Shown here: in pieces, positions 54,501 through 64,000 of the stretch
How positions within the stretch are numbered: position 1 is the first letter of the stretch
Layout of the letters: every line of letters begins with the position of its first letter
Assembly (NCBI GenBank): GCA_018697195.1
Contig: CM031864.1
Coordinates: forward strand, 17,132,227 to 17,196,226
Reading direction: 5' to 3'
DNA from: Certhia americana
Taxonomy: Eukaryota; Chordata; Aves; Passeriformes; Certhiidae
DNA length: 64,000 nucleotides
Notes under the pieces: model-generated
What the model saw: only the letters and a program-made list of their open reading frames with translations
Database searches by the model: none
What the model was told of the DNA's origin: nothing
Made by a program: the position numbers and the translations under genes

Positions 54501-57500
54501 GTGTCTGTATTTGCAGAACTAAATAGTCATTTCTTTCCACAAATGTATGATTTCTTTCCACAAACTCTAAATTGTTCCCAAAGTGTTCAATACAATGAAC
54601 ATACTTATTCTATACAGTTACTACAGTTACTGCCCCCCCCCCCACACCCCTATTACTTGTCTAAGAGCACAAGTGTGTGATTTTACTATTTTAGTTGCTA
54701 TTCCAAGGCATTTGATGAGCCTTAAATGCAAGTTGCAGTCTATGTGGGTTTTTTTGCAGACTGTTATCTGGAAATATTTTTTTAATATTCAGGAATTCAA
54801 ATGCAACATGCTACTTCATTGTCTCCAGTGGTATCACCTAACCTACAAACTCACTTCCAGAAGACAAAGGCAAAAATGTCAAGACAGAGATGTGCCTGCT
54901 TTGTACAAAAAGCATCTTTGGAAGCGTGAATGGACAGCACTCAATGCAGGAATAGCAATGAGCTCAAAGGAAAAAGAGTAAGAAATTTTCCTGATAACTC
55001 AGATCAACAAAACAGTTTTCAAGCCTCCCTGAGGAGTGGGCTTGCCCACAAGCAGTGCCAGCTAGCCCAGTCCTGGCCAGAGTATGGCCACATTTTAAAG
55101 TAGCTGCCAGCTAAAAACATCTGGGAACAGGCAATGTGAATAGGGTGTATAAGGGGTGGGATCATTGCAGCTGATGCACATATGACTAATGCTGGTGTTT
55201 TCCTTGGAGACCTAAGCAAGTGTTGCTGAGAAAGGGACACGAGAGCAGCAGTGGCCCCTTGCTGACTGTCACCCTTGCCAGGAGCAAGCCTGGAAGCCAT
55301 TTACCTTTGCAAGTGCCAAAGTGACAGCACCAAGGAAACACATGCCAGTGCTCCACACATTTCTCTCCCTTTATGGGAGTGACATGGCCCCAGAGAGACA
55401 ACATCAAATGATTCAGGGGGAACTTGTCTGGGCAAGCTCACACCCACACCATGAGTGAGGAGACCTCAAGTGTCACCCTCTGTGTGCTGTGACCAGGTGT
55501 CCAGAACATCTGCTTCAACATTTTCTTGGAGGTTTTATAGTAAAACCTACCCAAGTCATTGAAGCTAGAATAGCTCTAATGCCTTGCTGCCTTGCATACC
55601 CTGCCCAAAAGACATCTTTTTTAAAAAAACGAGCATGGCATTTTGCATTGGCTGATCTGAAATGTGAGTGTTCTTCACTTAAACGCAAACAGGAGGACCA
55701 GCACTGCAATTGTCAGAACTTCAGCTGGGAATAAGAGATTTTAATGCTGATTAGAATTGATAAAAAGGAGTTTGCAGCTGTGGAGCAGAACTCAGATATT
55801 TGGAGAAAATGGGTAGTGTGCTAAACTAACATTGCAGTAAGCATGTATGACATGAGAGACTAGGGAATAGGTCCTGTTTTTAATAAAAGTCTAAAGAAGG
55901 AGGGAAGAGCTGAAGCCCAAGGAATCATCTTTGGATCTGAAGTCCACTGGCAGCTGTCAAAACTGTCTGCTTGCCAGATTATATTTCTGTTATAAGGTAC
56001 TAAAAAACAGCTTACACACTTGAGAGATGCTTTGTTAGCGTAAATAGAATTTGATGGAAGCTGAAGGAACAAGTTTATTCCAGGTGAGAACTTGGCCCTT
56101 AGTTTGCTTTAAAAATGAAATATGGACTCTGAATAAGGCAAACTACTTTTTTCTTCAAATGTGGTGCTGAACCTGGATCCTGGCAAATGCCTTCAGTTTT
56201 ACACACATTGGTTTCTTTCCATGCTGTGAAAAATCTTAAAGGTTTTTAAGCAGGGGGGAACACTTGAGTTATTCCTCCTAGAGAGAGAAGCTGCATGCTT
56301 GTATGGCAGTAACCCTGATCTCCTCCAGTCTCCTTCTGTGTAACTGTTCCCTTTATTGATTGTGTCAAAATAAACCTGTGCCATCATATTTCTACACTGG
56401 CACCACCAGCACATACAAGGTCTGACAACGATGAGTTAATTAGATTGAAGTATACGTGATTTTTAAAGAACTGGTTCCCGGCATGAGCAATGCCCTCTAG
56501 AGAAGATTCAATGCCCTTGCAGATCCATCCTGGCCCACTGCAGGTGCTCAGTTAGGAGTGGGATTTTTCTGGGATGTCTCCAGTACCCTCGGCAGACAGG
56601 AAAGGTGTGCTGAGTCAGAGGCTGCCTCCTCCAGACAGGAGGCACAGGCTGATGGCTCCCCTAACTGCCTGAAGAAAGCCAACAAAATCCAGGCCTGTGA
56701 GATTTTGAAAGCACAACTGAGTCAAATCTTCCAGATGTAAATTGCTTGTTCACAAGAGCATTGGCTTGCATACTCTACGTGCTTTTTGCACTACTCATGG
56801 CCACGTGCATTCGCCTCCAATACATGTTGGAACTTCCCCTTCTTGGGTTCAATCAGTACTAGATGGAATGATGTGTGTTTGTATACACATGTGCATTTAT
56901 ATTGAAAACAAAACAGTGTGAATAGCTTGGTTTCTGATATAACAGTTTTCCTTTTGCTCAATAAAAGCACGAGAAATCTATAAAATGTAGTTCTGGTCTA
57001 CATAACCTATGTACCATGTAATCTATGTCATACTATTTTTCATTAATCAAATAAACACAGCAATTAAGTTTTCTTACAGCATCTAGATGAGACAATAGCA
57101 AATTTGGTCTTGGCTCACAGTTATTTAACTAGATACTGATTAAAAGGCACACACTCTAAAAGTATGAGGTCTAAGTTTCGACATCTTATAAATTTTTATC
57201 TTTTAATGAAAGAGCAGTATCATAAATGAAAGTTCACAAGAACAAGCAATAGAAAAATCATCTGGAATCAGCTTTGGCATAACCCTACACTTACCATTTA
57301 AACCAGAAAACAAAATTAACCATTCACAATGCCTTGCCAGAACTAGATTTGTGAAGGTCCCAATATAACTGTGGCCTCCTTGGTAGGTGATCCCATGATT
57401 CAGGTGATGGGCACAACCCAAGCAGAAGAAAATCATTCTGTCCTCAGAGTAGATCATCCTGTGCTTTCCATGGTCTATGGGGACAGCAGCTGGCCCAGGC

Positions 57501-58135
57501 AAGGCCTCTTGGTTTATGACAGACCCTTGTTGTCTAGCATGTAGTAAAATATGACTCACTTCAGGGACACACATTTGAGGGAAGTCAAAGAAAAATTAAC
57601 TAAGCAGTGCCAGTAAAAACACGGGTGTACTTACTCTGTCTTTGTAATGGTACAAAGCATGTCAGCAGGGTACGTGCTTTCCAGTGTAATCATCCCTCAG
57701 CCCTCTCTGGAGAAATGCAGCACAGTCATGCTACAACACTCATAATCACAGCATTCATCCAACTTTCTCTGTCAACTAACTTGACAATAACCTCATCATG
57801 GATTTCTTCCTTTTTCCAGTCTTAATTATCAACATCACCTCCCCACATCCTCAGACTGAGGACACAACCAGCTTAGTATACGTAAATCAAGGCAGCAGCC
57901 TCACCTTCTTCATGTAGGTCTTTGTCCTCCTGTACCTGCTCTTGCCTCTCTCACCTGACCATCTTCCCCCCCATGAGCACCCTTCATCACCTCACACTTG
58001 TGTGTCTGCTTGTCCCGTGCTGCCCTGTTCATCAGAGCTGCCTGTCAAACACGTTCTGTGGCTCTAAGAGGGCGTTTGAGACATTTTGTCAGAGGACTGG
58101 GATACAAACCCCACCTTTGTGTTTCTTTCCATTTA
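51521..58135. other. Intergenic, no gene recognised
   Basis: Mostly AT-rich. It holds an interrupted T tract at 52,781-52,800 and a 13-nt C run at about 54,633-54,645. Overlapping short frames at 51,529-51,880 occur in several frames and on both strands, so none is preferred. Some CpGs appear toward the right end. Confidence 0.55.
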
Positions 58136-58139
58136 AAGT

Positions 58140-59110
58140 AAGAGTGAGGGCAGGTGTGTCCGTGAGCAGAGCCCCAGCCTGTGCAGGTGCCTCCTGCAGC
58201 AGAGACCCATCCCTCAGAGCTGCCGGTGCCCCCGGAGGCTGCACAGCCCTCATCGCTTCCCTCACGACCCGCCGGTCAGACGGCAATTCAACAATCAGGA
58301 GAAAAACGTGAGGCGCTCCCCAAAGCCCACATGCATCTTTCACTTACAGTGACATTTAACTTTGTCCCAAAAGGCTCCCAACAGCTCTGCCGTTCCCCTC
58401 ACAGCTCCCCTGAGCGCACAGGGGCGGTCACGGCTGCCCTCCTTTAAACCCACACCCGCTTGCTCCTGTCCCTGAGGAGCCCTTGCCCATCGCTGCCGCG
58501 CAGCCCTCAGCTGTCCCCTTGTGCCCACAGCCGCCTCCCCTCGCCGAGATCCACTGCAAAACCCTCGTGGGACGGTGCCGAGCCCCGCACTGCCAGTTTG
58601 AGCCTGCCTGAGGGGCCACGGCTCTCACCGGACCCGCAGTGAGGCCACTGCTCCTTCCCGCTGCTCCTGCATGAGCGGCACAGGGAGACAGGACGTGGCT
58701 CTTGTTCAGGGTGAGGATTTTCAGTCTGAACTCCTGGACTCAGTTTTCAGCAGCAGAGAAGCTCCCAGAGACAGGACTGGTACTGTACCTCTTCTCCTGC
58801 TTGCAAGACTAACACTCGCTCTCTGACCCTCCCAAATGCAGGTTGTGCTTTCCAGCCGAGGCCTTTCGTATTTCACGGCCCTTTCTCCCAACGCAAAAGC
58901 CAGACAGACCGGCTTAGCTTACACAGACACAGCTGGTTTGTCTGAAACAGCCTGTTAACAACGGGAGTACCGCAGTGCCGGCCTCACCGTGTCAGCAGCA
59001 CGAGTGAACCGGGTTAACTGATGGCCAGCACTGCAGCCGGAGCTCCCAGTGACAGGCACTATCCCAACCCTCGTGCCCTTGGCACACCGGGAGCATGGCA
59101 GCCCTGCAAG
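58140..59110. promoter_or_regulatory. Orphan CpG-island-like region
   Basis: By count there are about 30 CpG dinucleotides in 58,140-58,680, and CpGs continue at lower density to about 59,110. This is the second CpG-richest part of the window after the CDC7 promoter. Chance open frames overlap on both strands. Candidate roles are a promoter of an unannotated or non-coding transcript, or a distal enhancer or alternative promoter for the neighbouring gene. No TATA box or known exon accompanies it. Confidence 0.5.
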
Positions 59111-62100
59111 TCTGCCAGACCCAGCTCCCTTCAGTCAGTGAAGTGTGGCTGAGGCTTCAGCCTCCCATTTCCAGACACTTCTTAACTACTTCCTTCATGT
59201 TATTTTATTTCAGCGATTTAAATTTTCTGTGACATGTTCTGGCACTCAAAAAATTTTGTGAAAACTTAAACATCCCGGCTGCAAATGCTCTGTGTGTACA
59301 TTCCTCTTAAATATTCCTGTTTATTTTATTTTTCAGTCCTAACAGCCGATGTTGCTAATCACTAAAGGTGATTACCTTTAGGATCATGGACTAATAAAAA
59401 TATTGCACAGTGCAAGGACTATATCCCAAGCTCTTATGACCACATGGAATATACCGACTTGTATAAAGGACAGACTAAGACGTTTTAAATCCTTTTACCC
59501 TATTTACAAAGCAAATCTTGACTTTTAATGCTTAAAAAACTGGAAAAACCATAGCCACTTGCATGGATTGCACTGTGATTTTGCAGGCACAACATAAACA
59601 ATTTACTGACAAAGCAGAGTGCTTGGTGAGCCACTTAACACATTGTTAAATACCATCAGCTTTCTCTACTTAACACTCAAGATTTCGCTTTTTAAAATAT
59701 TGATTTAATTTTTTGTCTCTACAGTATGTTCTTTACTAGAGCCCACAGTTTATAAGCAGCAGTAACAGAGGAAAAGAGCTCCACCCAAATATTTTTTAAC
59801 CAATTCCTCAAAATATATGTGCCAAAATTGGATGGAAAAAATCTGTTATTTAAACAAGAGTGCAAGAGTAATGCTTTTGTGCTGCTTATCCTCCTCATCT
59901 ATCCACAAACCAACTCCTTTTTACACTTTCCTAAACACAGTAAGCCTGCAGCTCTCAGCACAGCAGGGTGAGTAGCCAGGAGCCACTGCAGGGCACATCA
60001 CCTTCTGGGCAGGCTGCAGTGGCACCCTGAGGGCTTCCAGCAAATGACAGAGAAATTTGCAATTTGAGCTGTAAACTTCTTTGGGTAGGTAAAGGGATGT
60101 AATTTGATCTTTCTTTTGCAGAGTGTAAATGCAGGCAGGTTGGCAAGGCAAGGTTCAGGGCCTGAGATTTGGGAACACTCTACAAAAACACACTCTGCAA
60201 TCAGGCCTTCCAGCCTCATAAATATCTGCTTTACAATTACAAAGTGACAGCTGTGAAAATTTATCAAAATATTGTCTCCTTTTCCTTTTATATTGTCTTG
60301 GAAGGAATGCTGTGATAAATTTAATTCTGTTTAAATTTGCAGAGCTCTGGACTGTGTTTTCCCTGAAACTGGCATCTAGTATTTTTTGACCACCAAAACA
60401 TTTGCTTCACTCACATTGCTTGAGAGAACAAATATGCACAACATTGATACCCCTACTCTGCAATGTGGCAATACACTTACCTCTTAACTAAAAATGCTCA
60501 TGCAAATACATCAGAATTCGTTGGATAATAATTGCATTTTAAAATCAATTTTGCATATGAGACACTGATCATGCTTTCACACTGTTTCAATCAAAATACA
60601 AATTTTACAGGCAAAAGAGAACAGCAGCTACAGCAACTTTCAGCTGAGAGTTCACCCTATGGATCTCATTTCCACAGGAACACAAAGTTGTCTTGATGCA
60701 GAAAGTGAAATATGGTTGTTATGAAGCAAGAAATCTATTGCACCTCTGTGAATTGTGTCATAGGCAACACATAAGCTTAGAACTGCTTCTAATTAACAGC
60801 CTTTTCTGTACTGAAGGAATCTTGGTTTTTAAAGTTACCATTTAACATTTTAGCTTGCCTTACTAACAAACTCTCTTTTGTGAGTTAATAACTACAATGA
60901 ATAACCCAGGGAAAAACCACTGAGGCTGCTCTCCTCAAGTGCCCATAAGAAATATTCTGCACAAGAAATACAGGAAACAAATTAGAAAGCAGGACAGTAA
61001 ACACCCAAATTCTTGTCCTGCTGATACACAGCCAAATTATATGCTCCTGCACCGGAAGACCATTCAATGATGAAAACAGTCTTGCTCAGGTGTCTCCAGT
61101 GTAGCTGCAGTCACAGGTACACCCCACCAGCACTCTGCTGCTGCAAAGCCGTGGGCTTCACTGTGCTCAAGCCAGGCTTTGTGCAGAATTCAACTGAGGT
61201 CGTATCTTGACATGCAACAACTAAATGCCCACAGGATCTGAGCTCTGGACTTCAACTTTGAGCAAAAACCAGCAACATTTAACGAAACAGATCTACTGCT
61301 TTCTGCAAGAAGCCGTGATACTGAGTAGTCTAACGAAGCCAATGGATAAAAGAACTCAGAAAGGAGAAAACAGGACTGGATACACAAAATCAAATCCTGC
61401 ACACAATTCCCACTGAAATTTATGGGACATGAGGACAGAGCAGTGAGACAAAAATTGACCTATTGTTTTTGGCTCTGTAGAACTTAAATGAATCATAACA
61501 TCAATTATTAATAAGTTGATATATACTTTATTATGCACAAGAGACTAAGATGACATGACACTGTGGTTATCAAAACTGTACAACTATGCATTTCCACAAG
61601 GCTCTGAAATACTGAATGCAATATGAAATACAAATGGGGTGTTCAGACTGGCCACAGGTATTAGCAAGTAAATTTCTCCCATTCTTTGATTTAAAAAAAA
61701 AAAAAAAAAAATCTGGCATTTGCATCTAAAAGAAATATACTTATTTATTCAAAGGTGAGAATATTGTGTTTGGAACCGTCAGGACACGGCAGTGAAGATC
61801 TGATAATACCATGAACATCCCAATTGAATGACAAACAACAACAGGGCACAACAGTCACCTCACATGAAGGGCTGCCAGCACGACCAACAGTACAGTCTTC
61901 TTGTGAAGCATGAGGTAGATATACATAACAGAAAGAACATACAGGAGAGGAATGGTTAGGAAAGAGCTGGGGGAAGGTTACAATCATCAGCATCTACAGA
62001 CATTTTGCAAAATCCATTTCCATGTGGAAAATGCTACAAAAATAGCCTAACAAAGATCTGATCTCTTGAAACACAGATGTAGTAATGTCCAAAACCAAAT

Positions 62101-62320
62101 ACTATAGAAGGTTAGAGTTAGTGATTAGACAACACATGACAGAACAAGCAGTCTACTTTGGAGCTTAAATATGCTACTAATAGCTTTTACAGGCAGAAGG
62201 TGTCCATTTTAAACCCAATCCTCCCATCCCATATAAGCAGCTCTTTTGCAGTTGATTCCATCGTGCTGAAATTAACCACTGACTCCATCCATCCAAACCC
62301 TTTTAACATCCTCTGCTGGG
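59111..62320. other. Intergenic, possibly reaching the 3' end of a - strand gene
   Basis: AT-rich with no recognisable coding exon. A poly(A) tract lies at 61,693-61,711. TTTATT (AATAAA on the - strand) occurs at 61,527-61,532 and 61,744-61,749. In human the neighbour at this side is TGFBR3, convergent with CDC7, so these could be poly(A) signals of its 3'UTR. The sequence alone does not prove it. Confidence 0.3.
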
Positions 62321-62324
62321 ACAG

Positions 62325-62615
62325 GAGTGTGTCACTGGCCTCTGGTCCCCACACAGGGCTCTGCCATGGTGAAACCACGTGGGCAGGGGTGGCAATCAGT
62401 TCCTCAGCAGTTAGGCATTCAGGAGCTGCCACAGCACACACAGGGACTGGCAGCGCAGACAAACGGCTGCTATAAAAGCAGAGCCTAGAGGTGTATCAGG
62501 CTCTGAGCTGAGGGCAGCTTAACAGCTGCTGCAAAGTACTGCACATTTCTGTAATAAAGTTATTCACTGGGAATGCTTGGGTTTGGTTCTCTCTCTTTAT
62601 TGAAGCAGAAATGGC
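62325..62615 (+). mobile_element. Possible solo LTR-like element (TATA box and poly(A) signal 82 bp apart)
   Basis: TATAAAAG at 62,471-62,478 is followed by AATAAA at 62,553-62,558 and a T-rich or GT-rich stretch. So tight a promoter-to-poly(A) spacing is typical of the U3-R junction in retroviral LTRs. Possible limits are a TGTG near 62,325 and a CA near 62,609. No target-site duplication, primer-binding site or internal retroviral gene was found, so the call is tentative. Confidence 0.25.
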
Positions 62616-64000
62616 ACTTCCATCTGCTAAGCAATCATGGGCCATTTTGGTAAACTCCAACAGACAATTAACTCAGGTGTATTAAAATTGCTGAATCAGA
62701 CAGCTGAGTATACCAAGTTCAGTTAATTTAAACTGAGGTTCACACACAAGTCAACAAATTAAATCTTTGACCTTTATATATTTTTGGTTTATCCAATGGT
62801 AAATATAAATCTGTAAATTATTCTAAAATTAGATTAAATTTTGATAAAAAGATTGATAATGCAGCATGTTTCTCTCAAAAATATACAATTATCTATTTTA
62901 CACAGAATTTTTCAACGTGCCCATCCCAACAACCAAATCTAACACTTCCTATGAGAAACTACTTAATAAAACATCTGAGGAAGGAAAGGGTTAAAACGGG
63001 GAAAAGCATTTACAAAATATGTAAATTTCACAGTAATTGAAATTAAACATTTCATATAGAGTAACTTACATTTATCTAAAACATTTAAATATATCTTTAT
63101 ACAGAAATTTAATGTAGTAAAATATAGCTATGATTGACATTAAAGACTCTAGTCTTCTTTGAAGACATCTTTAAAGACTTTACACATAGAATATGCTTTA
63201 ACAATACATTCTGCTGAAGGTTAGGCAAAGCGCTTTCTTTTCACCCACACAGGTAGCACATTCATCTTCCTGACACCTCGGGGCAGAGCCAGTCCTGCAC
63301 ACCCTTCTGCACAGGGGTAACTGTGCTTACATGACACCATGTGTCCATGTCACCAGGACTGCTCACTGGCCTGGTAACAGTAAATATTTTTGCAGGTGTA
63401 ACTCTAAGCCCCCCCGTGCCTGCACAGACACTGAGACCAGCCCTGGTGTACAGAGTTGAGCATGTGCTTCCAATAGTGAAGACAAGGCGTGCAGTTACCC
63501 CTCTGCATAGGTGTTTGCAGGATTGGTAACAGATTTGATTTAAACTGAGTAACACTCTGCCTGATCCTGGGCACTTAAATCTATTGCATATGTTACACTT
63601 GGACCATCCTGGCATCAACAGGGCACAAGTGTAGAATCAGCAAGAAATCTGCAGCTCAGACTTCAGAGCAGAGTATCACTTGAGTGTAATGAAGTCCCTT
63701 CCTCTCTTGCAGAACACAGGTAACCTTCACTACAACTAATTAAAGTTATTAATCTCATTTTTAGAGGAAAATAATGGTCTTTCTTCCTCAGGGATCAGTA
63801 GAACACATTACAAAGTGGCAAGTTACAGTCAAACAATTACATTTTAAAAGTGTCTTTTTCTGCTTTTCATTTTGCAACAATTTGAAGGTCAAGATAAGGC
63901 AATGACACTAAAAAATAGTGACAATTAGTACCCTTCTGCCATTTCCATATTCTGATACTACTTTAGGACTACCCAATCATAACTTTCATACACCAGTTTG
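62616..64000. other. AT-rich end of window, no exon recognised
   Basis: Very AT-rich at 62,750-63,230, followed by a more balanced stretch with a 118-codon - strand frame (63,262-63,618) that resembles no known protein. The AT-rich part would suit a 3'UTR of a leftward gene such as TGFBR3, but no coding sequence for its cytoplasmic tail could be found. Confidence 0.4.

Noticed and set aside
61200..64000. TGFBR3 coding exons on the - strand
   Set aside because: I looked for the conserved serine- and threonine-rich cytoplasmic tail and its stop and found nothing similar.

Overview
The window looks like nuclear DNA of a bird. Vertebrate-type split exons with GT-AG introns run through the left part. 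Several truncated CR1-type LINE fragments are present, including one with the typical 3' tail, and CR1 is the dominant interspersed repeat of birds. The species cannot be fixed from sequence alone, and a non-avian sauropsid is not excluded.

Left quarter (about 1-16,800): one complete gene, CDC7, on the + strand. It encodes the catalytic subunit of the DBF4-dependent S-phase kinase (DDK), which phosphorylates MCM helicase subunits to fire replication origins. A CpG-rich region at 1-660, carrying a pentanucleotide CCCAA/CCCGG repeat that is strongly G-quadruplex-prone on the - strand, is the probable promoter and first exon. Eleven coding exons between 1807 and 15,942 join in frame (1,677 nt including stop, 558 aa). 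All kinase landmarks are intact: P-loop, K84, HRD D171, DFG D190, a CxC-x6-CxxC zinc knuckle at 345-357, T370 and APE. The introns hold three CR1 fragments. Two splice details deserve a look: a tandem NAGNAG acceptor at coding exon 2 and a weak donor after coding exon 6, beyond which an in-frame stop and an intronic AATAAA lie close by. A 3'UTR with two good poly(A) signals follows.

Right three quarters (about 16,800-64,000): no exon of any known protein-coding gene could be recognised on either strand. It is AT-rich, with one further CR1 fragment, simple repeats, an imperfect local tandem duplication near 46.5-46.8 kb, a C-free GT-rich tract at 39.9 kb, and GC-rich patches. Two of the patches (about 49.25-49.66 kb and 58.14-59.1 kb) are rich in CpG and look like orphan CpG islands. 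Near 62.47-62.56 kb a TATA box lies 82 bp upstream of an AATAAA, an arrangement reminiscent of a retroviral LTR. In human the next gene beyond CDC7 is TGFBR3 in the opposite orientation. The last 2.5 kb could be the end of its 3'UTR, but no TGFBR3 coding exon was found, so this is only an inference from synteny.
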